NCBI GenBank assembly: GCA_038496445.1
Contig: JALMLS010000505.1
Coordinates: 1-64,000 of the forward strand
Direction of reading: 5' to 3'
Source of the DNA: Trichosphaerium sp. ATCC 40318
Taxonomy: Eukaryota > Discosea > Flabellinia > Trichosidae
Length of the DNA stretch: 64,000 nt
Made by a program: the position numbers and the translations under genes. The notes beneath the pieces are model-generated. The model searched no databases, was not told the DNA's origin, and saw only the letters and a list, made by a program, of their open reading frames with translations. This document shows positions 11,861 through 27,632 of this stretch, piece by piece. Within the stretch, counting starts at the first letter, position 1. The number at the start of each line of letters is the position of its first letter.

Positions 11861-14159
11861 CATAATGTTAGCGTATGTCGTATAAGGTTCCACCATACTC
11901 CAGAGTGAGTGTGTTAATACGTTTTATATAGCGTAGTGGTTAGTACGCGACACGTATTACAAGGAGCCTCATATTGAACGCCCAAGCAACAATGGGAAGA
12001 AAACAGAAAAATAGTTTCTTTTTACCATTGGTGTAGGCATGTAGCGCTGTTGGTTAGCAAGACTTTCGCTGTAGATTAATGTTAACTATGTAGGCGAATG
12101 AACCAAATAGCCAAAGCGAAGCTGTAACCGGAGGGATCTAAACTAGATCACAACTATTCAAACCTAAAATTACAGATTGCTATTGCTATGCGAACATGTC
12201 ATCACCAGTGGATACTACATATTAAGGTTTAGACTCCACGTCTTATGTTGGTTTGCTACAACGAATGGTTGGAAGCGTTCATGGTTGCAACAAAGATCAT
12301 AGGCACAAGTCAAAAAAAAAGTTGTTGCAAAAATACTATTAGTAACGCAATATTGTATCCGCCAGAGTAGGACAATGAAAATGACTGGATGTCAGCTTTG
12401 CTACATTACAAAGTAACCATAGAAACAACAGTACCACCAAAACCCCTCAACAGAAAAAAAATAGAACGAGGCGGTGACGGCTATGAGACGTAGAGAAATA
12501 AGCTGTCTTTATTACAATAACAACAGCAGACTCAATTATTTGCCTTGTTGGCACTCTGTTAATCTTCTACAACGTAGATACACAAAATAGCAGAAATAAA
12601 TTGTTGCGGTACTTTGGCGAGAGTAGATCGATCGTTACAGTAGATTGTGGCGCGTAAGTAGTTCGTTGGTGCCGTGTTCATGTCCCACAGTGTTGTTGGT
12701 TCTGTTTAGCTCAAAACACTGTATGTTTAACACAAAGGCTCTCTCAAAAACGCTGTAATTTAAATAGCCTATTCTACAATCCAAAGTGTTACAAACGAAC
12801 CACTGGAAGATAGAAAAAAAATCTATCTCGAAACGTGATCAAACAAAAAAAAACAAATGGTTACGTTCTACCTGGCGTAAAAACTGCTCAACACGTTTCG
12901 TTGCGTTACGGTTCTCGTTATGATAATGACAACACAGACAATGTGTTGCGTGTCGGGTTAAAAAATAGTCCGCGAAAACAAAAGCGTTCTACACAACTGC
13001 AAACTACAAAGAAATAGGTTTTGCCTTAAAGGGTTTTTCTTTGTTTTCACAACTGCATTTTGAAAAACTGGTTCGCACTTGTTTCGCTCTATCACTGTAC
13101 GCTTATCTGATGATTTCTAAGCGACATCTCGTCAAATCACTTGCTAGCTTCACAATTAACGCTGTACCAACTGAAATCTTAGCTATCTTTGCTATGGAGT
13201 TACTCCCACGCACAGCAGTTCGAAAAGAAAAAAAATTAGCAAGCGTTTACGACAAGACTTTTTACTGTGATTATCTTTATTTTCAGCTTTGTTACAATGC
13301 TAGCGCCACTCAAAACTATACTTGTTATTTTTCCAGTTCAATGTGAAGCGTTTCTATCATCGAGCTTTCTAAGGAAATGCTTCAACCTACAGTGAAGAAC
13401 AAAATAATGTATTTACCACCGTCGTTGGAACATGTTCTAGCCAAATCTCTGCTACTATTTTGAATGGAGCACTCAATGGATCTTATTTGTCCAATCGTAG
13501 GTGTTCGTCTTGTTTTCTTGGCTTGGCATGTAGGTAGACATTCCTGTATCTAAGTCTGAGTTTTTTATCATAGCAAAACCCTAGTATGAACTAAAATATG
13601 CAATTGCTGTTTATTTCAAGTACAGATAAGATTGGCTAACTGTATTTATGAATGCAATCATTCTATGTTCAAATATAAACACTAGAAGAGTCCTGCTGAG
13701 TATGGAAGTTGTTCAGAAATATTAAGAAGGCATCACTAAAGACTTGTACTCCTTTTTGAGAATTTGTGTGAAGATCTCTTGCTCATAACAGAAAACTGCT
13801 ACTTATATTCCATGTACTCTAAGCGCTTACAATGCATGTGACATATTTCAGAGAGAAAGAAACTTATTCATAAGTAGAGTTTCCATGATTGCAACTTGTA
13901 TCCTATCCATCCTTCCACAGTGCAGTGTTGTACTAGCTTAGATGCCCTTCTTTGCTTCCCTCATTTGTTCTCTTACCAATAGCCAATACGAAGAACCAGC
14001 TATCATTGACCAACAGTACTCAGTGCCTCAGGAGCAACAATGGAAAAGTAACTTTTTTTCTGTTTTAATCCACCAAGTACAAGAGATGAAGGACTAGCTT
14101 GTGTTAAAAAGTCATAAATTGTTCAATGTGTAGTTTTTTAGTACTCAAAAAACGCACGT

Positions 14160-14620
14160 GCGTTTATGAAAACCAGAGAGAGAAATTATTTTTATTGTCG
14201 GATTCTATGCACTCATACATGTTGCATTAGTGTGCAAAGAATCAGGGTCAAAATCGGTCTGGTAAGCGAGAAATTTTGACTTTTTTGTTGATTTTTTGCT
14301 CCAAAAACGAAGACTTTTGTACCTTATGAAAAAATAGAAAATACGCGTATTGACATGTTGGTGTAGTGTGTAAAAAATCATGGATGAAATTGACCGTGGT
14401 TGCCATAAATGCTACCTTTCTTATTTTTTTCTGGAAATTTTTTCGTATCAACCGCTAGGTACAAAAGTCTTCGTTTTTGGAGCAAAAAATCAACAAAAAA
14501 GTCAAAATTTCTCGCTTACCAGACCGATTTTGACCCTGATTCTTTGCACACTAATGCAACATGTATGAGTGCATAGAATCCGACAATAAAAATAATTTCT
14601 CTGTCTGTATTCATAAACGC
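14160..14620. mobile_element. Fold-back (long inverted repeat) element
   Basis: The left arm (14160-14324) and right arm (14457-14620) are almost perfect reverse complements over about 164 nt, separated by a 132-nt loop. The few mismatches lie at the outer ends (TGAAAACCAGAGAG against TGAATACAGACAGAG). The arms contain no transposase. The loop in minus orientation plus the left arm forms one full copy of a dispersed repeat also seen near 11.55 kb, so the right arm looks like an inverted, truncated second copy. It may be a non-autonomous fold-back transposon or a palindrome made during replication or repair. RNA from it would form a long hairpin. I see no clear target-site duplication. Confidence 0.85.
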
Positions 14621-15331
14621 TTTACAAGTAGAACAATAACCTTATAAATATTGTTTGTGCTTCTGGTAACTTACAGCGGTTGCATGTAGCTTTATGTATT
14701 GTCTGTTGGGAGTATTGGCGGCTTCATTGAGTGGATCCAAGCGTGAAAAAAGATAGACTATACTGTTACAAGCTTGTTAGTTTGTGAGTGGAATGGGCAC
14801 GTAATTACTCAGAGTGTTTGTTGTCCGTTGTTGTAGCACTCCTGTAAATTTCAACGTGTACACAATTGTATTTTGAAACCAAAAGACCAGTATTGTTGGT
14901 TCGCTCAGTATAAACAACTCAACTAAGTACACCATTTTCGTTCTTGTTCTCCTTCCGCTTCAGCATGAATATAACGCTATTGGGCATGAAACATACCGTT
15001 TGTGATACGCCCTTCATGATGTTTACCATTGCTGAATACTTGTATTGACCCGATATGCGCTTACAGTGCAATATTTGGCACCTTGTACGCCAAGTATGAT
15101 AATTTTATGCTATGGTGGGTACAACAAGAACCAAAACCCAGTTGTTTGATAGACCGGAGAAGGAAAAATCTCAATTGGTATCTTTTGTATGTTATGGGTT
15201 GATTCACATACTACATACAGCCCCTACAATACCCACCCGATGTCACTTGAAAATTGTACTTATAATCAAGAGACTTGCATAGATAATCAATGTGATTCCA
15301 ACCGGTGTAAAATACAAAAAAAACCAAATAC
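14621..15331. other. Intergenic, nothing recognised
   Basis: No gene or repeat is recognised between the fold-back element and the small F-box/MORN gene. A 76-codon plus-strand frame at 15189-15419 overlaps the antisense of that gene and is a shadow. Confidence 0.4.
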
Positions 15332-16003
15332 TTACTCTTGTTTTCCAATCCGAATGTGGTTTCCATCCTTTATGTATACTATTGATGTAATAACCTTGAA
15401 CATGAAAACATTTTCATAACAATATAGCATGTATGCTCCTTCTCGTTTTCCATCTACATAGTTATAGCAGCTATAAAGAAAGCCATAATAATGCCACCTC
15501 CATGACTTTCCTTCTTTTTTGCCATTGATATAATAACACCTCTTACTTAACTGGCCGTACTCGTACCATGACTTGCTATCTCCTTCTAGTTCACCGTTGG
15601 AATACTCACATTGCTTCTTCAATTGACCATTTTGGTGCCACTCCTGATACTCTCCTTCATGTCTATCATTGACATAGTGACCTATCTTATGTATTTGGCC
15701 ATTTTCATGCCACATCTTGCACTCTCCATGACATTGGCCATGTCTCCAATTTTTTTCAGCCTTTGACAGATGTTACTGACTACTGCTATTTTTTAGTTTT
15801 GTTACCTTGCGTAGACCTGTTAATCGCCTAATTTGCCATTTTCCATGTTTTTGTAACTTATCATCAAATCTTGTTGTCATTGCTGTGTATTTTGTTAATA
15901 AAGGCCATATTTGATACAATTTAGAGTCTAAATCGATAATATCCAGATGTATCTCTACTGGAAGATGTAATAAACTTATACTACTTGATTTTGAGTTATC
16001 CAT
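15332..16003 (-). pseudogene. Small F-box-like protein with five MORN-variant (YwqK-type) repeats, one in-frame stop
   Basis: The N-terminus has LLHLPVEIHLDIIDLDSKLYQ and TRFDDKLQKHGKW, an F-box-like start of the kind placed before repeats in giant-virus proteins. About five repeats of roughly 23 residues follow, with the pattern GE-x-x-x-W-x-x-NG-x-L-x-x-x-x-x-Y-x-NG (for example GEYQEWHQNGQLKKQCEY). An in-frame TAA after KLKNSSSQ (about 15773-15775, complement) separates the two halves, but the frame is the same on both sides (HLSKAEKNWRHGQCHGE). I found no in-frame intron to remove it. Its long paralogue is at 28.0-29.8 kb. The repeats probably form a beta-rich scaffold, and the F-box would link it to ubiquitination. 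Either it is a pseudogene or the stop is bypassed. Confidence 0.65.
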
Positions 16004-16372
16004 TCTTTTTAGTACTTGTATAGTTGCTCTGGACGTTGTTTAGAATAGATGTTGTTTTAATGTAGTGAAAGGCGTTTATACAGCTCTTCTACACGAGCGT
16101 GTTGTGTACTAGGTTAGTTTCGCTTCGGTTGGTAATGCATCAGTTAGTAGCCTGAAAAAGAAATGGCAGTCAAACTTTTTCGCCTATTGAATCTTATTTG
16201 TCTTTCATAGCAGAGTATCATGGCCTGAGAAATTCCAGCTTTCTAGAGAACGAAGAAGACGGACTCGTTGATATATTGTCGCTTTATGCCACGTAATTAC
16301 GAGGATTGTAGTGAACCTTGATACCTTTAAGTCATACTTTTTTGTAACTTAGGTTGCCAGTAAACAGTCACT

Positions 16373-18104
16373 ATGCAAACTGGTAAGCTCCGACCAAGTA
16401 AATATGTTCCAAGGATACAAGGTAAGGTGCGACTTGTTGTAGTGGCAGTTATTCTCTTCTGGTACGTCATGTTTTAAGGCGTTTCATAAATAACCAAGCA
16501 TCTAAAATCATCCTTCAGGGTGGCTAACAATGTTGGCGTCGTAATCTCTAATAAATACGTACGACGATGTGAAAATCGCAAGTACTCAAATTAAACAATA
16601 AACGACGCCATAGATATTCAAAGTACTCGTATGGCAACACCCTATCACATTATCCGCACGTGATTTTGAAATAATAAAAAAAAAACTATAACGGGTCAGA
16701 ATACGCGTTTTCACACTTGTTCTTAGGCTGTTCATATGCTTGTTTGCTCCGCTGGATCTTTTTTGATTATACACGCTTTTAAGATAGTACCTGCTGCGAA
16801 AATGTCTTCAAGGGATTACTTTTATGGTATTATACCTCTCGGTGTAATTATGGCTTTTAACGTTGTTCTTGGGAATGTATCTCTTAGATACATACCTGTG
16901 TCATTCATGCAAACGATAAAGGTACTACCAAATGATTCTATATAACGTTAGGTTTCAACTAAATAATGTTTGATCGCTAGGAATGTTATACAGATAGCCT
17001 TTTTTGATGTTTTAGCCATCCGTTTTGAACTGTTTTTAACTCCTTTTTTCATGCCACGTGGACACTTTATCAATGTTATCTGATGTTGTAATTTAGTCTC
17101 TTGGGCCCTTCTGGACTGTTGTCGTACAATATTTATTCTATCGAGTTGTCTACATTGAGAAGGGTGTCTATTTATCAATCATACCGATTGTTGTTGGTGT
17201 AATGTTGGCTACTTTTTCCGAAGCAAATTTCGTCCTTGTTGGTTTTTTATCGGCTCTCACAAGTTCGTTGATAGGAGGTACGATAATTTCTATTTATATT
17301 TTCTAATTTAACTCTAAATGGAGCTCTGCTTGAGTGAAAGTTGAACTTTAATGAAATTCGATTTTCCATTTGTATTTTTTGATTGACCGTTTTAAAGCTG
17401 AATTTTTGTAGCTATAAATAACTCTGTAAGTGGTAAATTATTGTCTCATAAACTTGATCCTATAAACCTTATTTACAATATTGCACCATGGAGTTTTTTG
17501 GTATTGGCTCCTATAGCATGTTATGGTACCAGGACTCAAAAATAAAAATGACCCAAAGTAGAATTTATTGTGCTAACGCTTTATAGTTGAACTTCAATCT
17601 ATCGAAAACGCAAAGGAGATATTTTTGATACCTGGTCTACCTTGGGTTTTGATACCTAATGCCTTACTTGCTTTAATTCTTAGTACGTCATACATCAATC
17701 AAACAAATTGAGTGAAAATGGTTATGTTTATCACGTGCCTATTTGACTGAAATTGCAGTAATTGTTTCTTTAGATTTTAGTACATTTCTATTTATAAATA
17801 CAACGTCTCCACTTACGTATACTGTTGTTGGTAACTGTAAAGTTGTGATAACAATAATTTTGTCTGTACTAATTTTCGGTAACAAGGTACTTTACATCAC
17901 TGATAAGCCTTATTGGTTACTTTTGTTTCAAGTTTATAATTTCTTTACCTTTAGGTATCTTTTACTAGTGGCGTGGGTTGCTTTATTACATTAGTAGGAG
18001 CAATGTATTATCAACGATGTAAGTTTAGCGAGCAAAAGAAACAGAAAAAATTGCATAGCACGCATGAACATGATCTAGAAGCTGATATAAATCAACGACG
18101 GTAA
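16373..18104 (+). CDS. Triose-phosphate/nucleotide-sugar transporter family protein (SLC35/TPT)
   Basis: This is a multi-exon membrane transporter of the drug/metabolite superfamily, expected in Golgi, ER or plastid-type membranes. It starts MQTGKLRPSKYVPR at 16373. Landmarks in order are WVANNVGVVISNKY, HPITLSA/VHMLVCSAGSF, GNVSLRYIPVSFMQTIK, SLGPFWTVVVQYL, SALTSSLIGAINNSVSGK and TSPLTYTVVGNCKVVI, then FGNKVSFTSGVGCFITLVG. The last few (SF.QTIKS, TSPLTY.V.G..K) are family signatures and suggest the SLC35E group. About ten hydrophobic segments are present. The charged tail ends DINQRR. Introns have gtac donors, and CACGTG motifs lie in several of them. One junction (around 16655-16730) cannot be joined in frame by a clean GT-AG intron, so that exon edge is uncertain. 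The substrate is unknown. Confidence 0.85.
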
Positions 18105-18325
18105 CCTCTAGACTTTAACCCCAAAAAAACACTCCATCTGTACATAAACAATTTCAAGAACGCCTTCACATGGTCCCATTGCAACCACCTACAACACATT
18201 GGAATAGACCGATATTCTGTTGCGATAAACGGAAACTAAACACCCCATATAATCCATGGAGAATCTTTTCTCCAGTTGTTTAATAATTGTACAAAGCGGC
18301 ATTTGTTTATTATATTCATTTTTTT

Positions 18326-21631
<3,306 letters not shown>

Positions 21632-21904
21632 ATTACCGTATATATAGCCTTACGCTTCCCAGGTTACTGATTTTGAGCTACTTGCACATCAATCAGAAAA
21701 ACAAGGCGGCTTGCCAGTCGTATGACAGTCAATGCTCTCAGCGAATTTGTCGGACTTAATTGCGTTAACGCTGCAAGTTCAGTTTGACGGCGGCTAATGA
21801 GGCTATACAGTTTGGTATCAATTCTCAGTTATGTTTTTGCATCTAGCTGCCTGAGGCGTGAATGACTGTGCAAGATAATAAAATTTATTGAATTAAATGG
21901 TAAT

Positions 21905-22943
21905 CTACAACAAAGCGAGCTGTTCTGGGGTTAACTCGATAGGAGCACTACGCTTCCTGTCAATCTTGGTACCATTGCTATCAGGCCAACGTCCAAGTAA
22001 GCACTTTTGTGGCCAATGTGTGGATGTATAACCGTTTTTAAAGAACTCCTTACGCTTCTTCATTATATCCTCGGAAGCAAGCGACTTTGGTACCATACAG
22101 ATTGTAAACGCTAATCGTGCAACATCAATTGAAGAAGTATCTCCTTCAAAGTATTCGTCATCGAAACCGGTACCAACTAAACCACCGTGCACGGTTCTAG
22201 AATCCCAAATGATGAAGTCACCTACACAAACAAGCAGTTAGTCTCACTAAAGTTGATAATACTTGTTGGTGTGTAGAGTTATCTCACCCGCTTTAGCTTC
22301 AATCAATTTGTTTTTCTTTTTCCACAACTTGTCTTTAGCAGATACTGTACAGAAATCACCACCGCCTCCATACGTTGATAAGATATGCTTGGACATCTCC
22401 ACCGTATGTGTCTTTGGGACAACTTCAAGGCCGCCTGTTTCCGGTGTAACATCTCTCATCACGAGCATACCTTGGGCGCACTACAGTCAACACGGTTAGT
22501 ATACGCAACGTAACAAGCAACAGTACCAAAAAAGTTTGCTTTTCAGGATTCTGATCAACGTGCAATCCCTCGGTTCTTGGTGGCTTATAACCGTATTTAC
22601 CAGACTTAGACCATGGTCTCCACATTATTACGGCGTCCATACTCGTTATAAGGTCGTCAGTACCCCATATTTCAGCAAATGCTGCTTTTATTTTAGGGTT
22701 GGCGCGTGCCCTCCAAACGGCTTCGCAGTGGGCTGTACCATGATTTGTAACGAACCCAGTTCTGAAATCTCCAGGCCATCGCTCGTTAGCCCACGTTTTA
22801 TAATCTGATGGATCTATTGACGCGTTCAAGGTTTTCAGTTTGTCCCAAAACAATTTTCTGACGGTTTTAACTTCTTCAGCGTCTAACGCGTTTTTAATTA
22901 CTACGTATCCGTTTTCCTTAAGCGCCTTCTTTACGTCTGTCAT
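21905..22943 (-). CDS. Phytanoyl-CoA dioxygenase (PhyH) family protein
   Basis: Three exons encode about 310 residues of an Fe(II)/2-oxoglutarate oxygenase. It starts MTDVKKALKENGYVVIKNAL, typical of PhyH proteins. The iron ligands are visible: His-x-Asp in GLHVDQNP (22551-22562, complement) and the distal His in WDSRTVHGGL. Exon 2 (GMLVMRDVTPETGGLEVVPKTH) is the conserved strand region with GG...VP.TH. Introns have gtac and gtga donors. The protein ends RSAPIELTPEQLALL. The substrate cannot be told, since many fungal and protist members act on small metabolites rather than phytanoyl-CoA. The gene ends about 275 bp downstream of the DEAH helicase start, on the same strand. Confidence 0.88.
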
Positions 22944-25729
22944 TCTGAACTTTGATTTCTTACTTACGAAGTTCGGTAGTGGTATGGGTGTGAAATTATC
23001 CTAAATACCTGTTCACCTAAAACTGTTTTTAGTTTCGCCGTTTGGTTTTTCTTTCCCGGATTTTAGTATGTACAACAGTAACGATCTGCTACTTTAATGA
23101 TAGTACACACGCTCGCAAAACGGTATGTGATGACATTTTCTGACATACATTAGACGCACCTATAGCTACAGAGTTGAACAAGAGAGTTACCTCAGTGCTA
23201 CAGAACACAACGGCTTGCTGTCATTATTATTGTCGGTTCACGTATCGCTTGAGTTCAATGAGCTCAAACTCGCTAAAACAGAGTGCTGGCCTGTTTTCGA
23301 GGCGCAATCTGCGCTCTTGGTCTCAAATACTATCCAGGTAAATGATTGATTTAAGCTCGTCTACCTCCTTTATTAGGTATTACTGATGAAGTGAATGCTT
23401 CAACCTCGTACTCAAAGATGTTACAACAGTAACAAGGTGTCGTTTGATTGATTATTGTTCTGTAAGTAGCACATGTTTTCTCGGCGTTGATTGTTTTGTT
23501 GGTACGTTTAAAACTCCATTTCATATCTTTTAACTAACGCTCTATAGATCAACTTCCTCGCCACTGCCAGCCCTTACTCCAAACAACATTAGCTCCAAAA
23601 ATGACTCCTACTACGAAAAAATAACACAACCATCATTTTCTGTGCCTTATTACTTGATTTCAGTACGTGTAAAGATATCACATGTGACATTATCTGACGC
23701 TTCCTTAAATTTGCACAGGAACTATTGTAAAGTGTGGTTGGATCACTTAAAAACAAAGAAAGGTAAACCTGTAGTTGCTTCATGAAGCATTGTATCTTAG
23801 AATAAACGCAACTTTGGAGTTCATGTTAGGATTCGTGTAAATGTACATGATTGAATTTATTAATTGTATGTGATCATTAACAAGGATAAGATTAGTCTGT
23901 AGTCGCCTCTACCCGAATCAATTAAATACAAAGGTTATGTATTAGTCTACAGTTACCTCGCTACCTGGATCATTACAATTCAAAGACGCACCTTAACATT
24001 GGTATCAAGCTCGCTGATAAAGCGAGGAAAACGACTTGAAAGCATTTTTTGCAAACCTCGGAAGTTTGGAAGCACACTGTTGTGACCAAATGCTGACTCA
24101 AGCCGGAATTGACCGGATTATCGGCAAGCTGTTCAAAAAACAGTACAAAAACTGTATTTTTGGCATCGCCGTGCGTAGGTGATGCTACTGTAGCACTATT
24201 TTCTTTTTGCAACAAAGAGCAAGGGATAACAATACGGACTACAATCGTACGTCGCAGTCGATGTAAACACTAAAAGCTTTTGATCTCTCTGCAACTCAAG
24301 TCTACATACGTACCTTGTTTGTCCAAGTTTTTACGGCATACAATCTGTATTATGATAATACCACTAATGCAACGTGTACATAACTGCAGCAATAAACGAA
24401 ACCAAGGTCGAAACAAAAAAAAACTACCGTTAAAGAAAAGTCATGACTTTGCTTCTTGTGGAGGAAGACCTAAAGCTGCAACAACACAGGAGTATTAGCT
24501 TGAACTCTGTTTGGCTTTTATTGTAGAGGTATCCCATTCGTAGGTGATAAGGGTTTACTGTTACCTCGTGCAGCTCCGTTGTGGTTTTTTGGTCTTTTCT
24601 CCATCTCCGTACTCTCAATACTCTACCTGGCGTCCAAACAACATAAGGTAACCTTAATTTAATTTTCTTGTGCAACTTCTCATCTTTGTCAGTAGCACGC
24701 TCATTACTACACAGCACCTAGTGATCCTTCTTTTGAGGCTCTCGCTCAAAACCACTTGTTATTATGTCCTATTTTGTTTTGAGGTTACAACGCTCATGGT
24801 GCACGCATATACAGTGCTGGCGTTGCGTTGAGTGGTATTGCAGAACTAGTTGGGTTTTTTTTTGTGTCTAATAGTCACGCACGCGTGCTGAGGGTTGCTA
24901 CGGTGTTAGTTGAGCACAAAAGCTCAAAGGCGTTTTGTTGCAAGTCGCAAGTTGCTTTACACATGCAACTGGTCACGTACCTGAAACCAGCTGCGGTATT
25001 ACTTCATTCGGGCATTAACTTGTTTCTGTCATATTTCATGTTTATACGCGTACAATACTCAGTCTCTGGTACAAAAACCAGGACAATCATCGCTTGAAGA
25101 AAGACATTAACACTGCAAGGTATTCGCTATTTTTTGGTTAAATAACAACCAACTTTGTATCAAACGATAAATGATTGAGTATGTTCTCGATTCTTAAACA
25201 CGGTGGTGTTAAATAGTTGAAAAACCTTTTCGTTCGAACGTGTTGCAATTTTTTTTTCCCTGTTCAAAACGCTTAAGTTCGGTAATGCTTCTACCGAAAT
25301 CGTACGCCCAGTGCATTGAGCACTGCAAGCACGAGTTCGTTGACAGAATCAATAACCACGTGAAAGTTGAAAAACGCAACGGAATGATCAATTTTGTTCT
25401 GTGGTTGCAATCATCTAACAACATACTATATGTTAATAAAGCCCTTACTACGTTCTATACGCCTTTCTACAATATCAATAGCACTAAGTTTAGAAGCATT
25501 TTCACAATGTGCTACATACTTTCTACATACTTTTGTCTGCATTGCTTAAAACGCCTCATTCTAAGACAGACGTACGTACATCTGAAATTCGCGAAGTCAC
25601 TTAAGCGGCGTTCAAAAAAGCTCATCGCAAGCGTGACAATGGTACAATGGACTGCACCATCCTAGTTACACTGTATTTATCTAATACACACCATAGGGCA
25701 GTCACGAAAATGGCAAACGCCAATTAACA
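22944..25729. other. Gene-poor interval
   Basis: Several open frames (24430-24717 minus, 24828-25097 plus, 25240-25665 plus with 141 codons) have no family features and no convincing splice partners. The 141-codon frame is the longest and could be a lineage-specific gene, but its basic, hydrophobic-patchy composition gives no clue. A short sequence near 24350-24410 (CACTAATGCAACGTGTA...GCAATAAACGAAACC) resembles the tail of the fold-back repeat family. CACGTG occurs at 25357. Confidence 0.35.
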
Positions 25730-26654
25730 ATGAAAATTATTTTTGCAGGCAATTACTGTGCGTAAAACTGGCGAATGGAACCATTTTTTCAAGGATTGAC
25801 GTGAATTTTTACTAATGTCGACAATAGCTGCCGGAAAAACAGCAATATTCAAGCGATACAGTCAAGGAGTATACGAGGGAAACTATAGGGCAACTGTACG
25901 TAGAATCTGGGCAAGTCAGATCTTTACAATGACTTTTATTAGGTAGGCACCGATTTTGCTACAAAAGTCATCAAACGCCATGATGTTACATTTAAAGTTC
26001 ATCTATGGGATATAGTGCGTTAATCTATTTATTAAATGATTTAAATTCTCTGAGCTAAACTAAAAATATCAGGCAGGGCAAGAACGGTTTCAAAGTGTAT
26101 CAGCTGTACGTCTAATAAATTTTCTAAAGCAATTCTATTTCCACAATAACGGTTTTTTTTGACACTTTAGAAATTTTTGACTTTTTTTTTTTTAATTTTT
26201 CATGTAGATGTACTATAGGCAATCACATGGCGCTTTTGTTGTTTTTGATGTTACAAGTAATAAAACGATGCATGCAATAAAGTTTTGGATGGATGACATA
26301 AAGAAGAAAGTGCCCAACTATCCAAATGCACCTCGTCATAAAATACCAATAATTCTACTCGCCAATAAGGTTAACTGACTCCCTTTACAAGTTTTCGTAA
26401 TCATTTTACTAACTATACTCTAGATTGATGCTATTGATAACTTTAATGAAGATTTTAAGGCTACAATGGACGAGATTTGTACAGCAGAAGGATTTGTAAC
26501 TTGGATTGGGACTTCAGCTAAAACAAATGAAAACGTCGACAAAGCATTTAATATGCTCATAGATAATGTACATATGGTTCATCAGAACGCAGGACTTCCT
26601 TATGATGTATTAAAGAAACATATACCAAGAACAAGGCCCAAGTGCGAGTGCTAG
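25730..26654 (+). CDS. Rab GTPase, Rab32/38-like
   Basis: This is a complete, conventional Rab. Exon 1 (MKIIFAGNY) joins exon 2 across a 70-nt intron (25758-25827), rebuilding the P-loop GNYSAGKT. Next come YRATVGTDFATKV (switch I), LWDIAGQERFQS (switch II with the catalytic Gln), GAFVVFDVTSNKTM, LLANKID (G4) and GTSAKTNENV (G5). The C-terminus is KCEC, a CxC geranylgeranylation signal, so it should be membrane-anchored. WDIAGQERF and GAFVVFDV are typical of the Rab32/38/29 group, which works at lysosome-related and endosomal membranes. Five or six short introns have gtgcgt, gtacgt, gtat or gttaac donors. It contrasts with the two atypical Rabs elsewhere in the window. Confidence 0.9.
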
Positions 26655-26911
26655 AATAGTAACAAGAACACCAAGAACAACATTGTACATAAGTAATAAA
26701 AAAAAAAAAGGTTTGTAATTTCACGTACAAAATAGTTCCTATGTTTGTCTAATATACCTGAAGAGATACCTTAATAATAAGAGAAACTGTGATTAAGTGA
26801 GAAATGTCAGTCAACATGTCAAGTGCCGGAAAAATGAAGCGGCGAAATCGGTGTTTCTTAATTTGAAAATAGTTCCTTCTATAGCAACTACACACAACGT
26901 AGTTTATGCAA

Positions 26912-27632
26912 ATGTACCTTTTTATTGCGTGTATATTGGCTGTAGCAATGAGTGGTGCCTCCAAGTCGAAAACACTATTCAACTTTGCAAAAGAGCCTGT
27001 TACTGGTTGGTATGAAGTCAGTGATACTGCCAGACGCGTAGGCAAGCTATGGTATTTGTTTTGCGCCTAAAATACCCTAGGAATGTCATTTGCCGTTATA
27101 TCAACTCAAAGAGCACAGCTATTTCAACGGGCAGTATTCTTTGGCCTTTTAAACCCTCAACCAAGTCCGTATTCGCTATTAGTGGACTTTCTTCGCTAAA
27201 TCACGTTTAGATGGAGCTTGTTTTGCAAGCATGCTTAAAAATGTTAAATGGGATCTAAGTGAGTACAATGGGATTACAACGAATGTCAGAGCTCAAGGAA
27301 AAAGTAAGAAATTCTCCGTTCTTTTGAGAGGTTATGAACAGCAGTACACATACGAATATTTCTTCACTCTTGACGATAAAGAGGACTTTGTTAATGTTAC
27401 TATGAAATTTAGTGACTTTGAAGCGTACTACAGAGGTACATGAACAGCCCTGGTTCACTTAAAATATATGGTTTCTTAAAAAAAAATAGGTAAACTTGTT
27501 TCCGATGCTCCACCTCTAAAGAAGGAGTCAATAACTACTTTTGGTTTTCGTGTTGCTGGTGGAGTTTACTCAGAACATAAGCAATCTGGTCCTTCAAGCC
27601 TTGAAATAAACAACGTCACAGCATGGCAATAG
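26912..27632 (+). CDS. Secreted or lumenal CIA30 (NDUFAF1-like) domain protein
   Basis: The protein begins MYLFIACILAVAMSGA, a signal peptide rather than a mitochondrial presequence. The CIA30 jelly-roll follows: FAKEPVTGWYEVSDTARR, QRAVFFGLLNPQPNGACFAS, KWDLSEYNGI, VRAQGKSKKFSVLLRG, VNVTMKFSDFEAYYRG, TTFGFRVAGG and SSLEINNVTAW. In mitochondria CIA30 proteins help build complex I. Signal-peptide versions occur in other eukaryotes and probably bind something else, since the fold resembles carbohydrate-binding beta-sandwiches. The first junction (around 27045-27085) is one nucleotide off with the obvious splice sites, so that exon edge is unresolved. The later introns (gtccgt at about 27164; gtacat at 27436) join cleanly. 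Confidence 0.8.

Larger units (their letters stand above)
10686..14159. other. Gene-poor interval with repeat fragments and tRNA-like boxes
   Basis: No multi-exon gene is visible. Two open frames (12835-13017, Lys/Asn-rich; 13041-13346) show no family features and no clear splice partners, so I do not call them genes. The interval holds a diverged copy of the fold-back element sequence (about 11553-11860) and three tRNA-like stretches (near 11316, 11929 and 12042). The region from 13350 to 14150 shows nothing I can name. Confidence 0.4.

Noticed and set aside
12835-13346. Two plus-strand open frames as a gene.
   Set aside because: They cannot be joined in frame by a plausible intron, and their composition is low in information.
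25240-25665. A 141-codon plus-strand gene.
   Set aside because: No family features, no splice partners and no ATG context. It lies in a gene-poor stretch, so I kept it only as a note.
26749-27045. A 98-codon minus-strand frame.
   Set aside because: It is antisense to the CIA30 first exon, which has a signal peptide and domain continuity on the plus strand.
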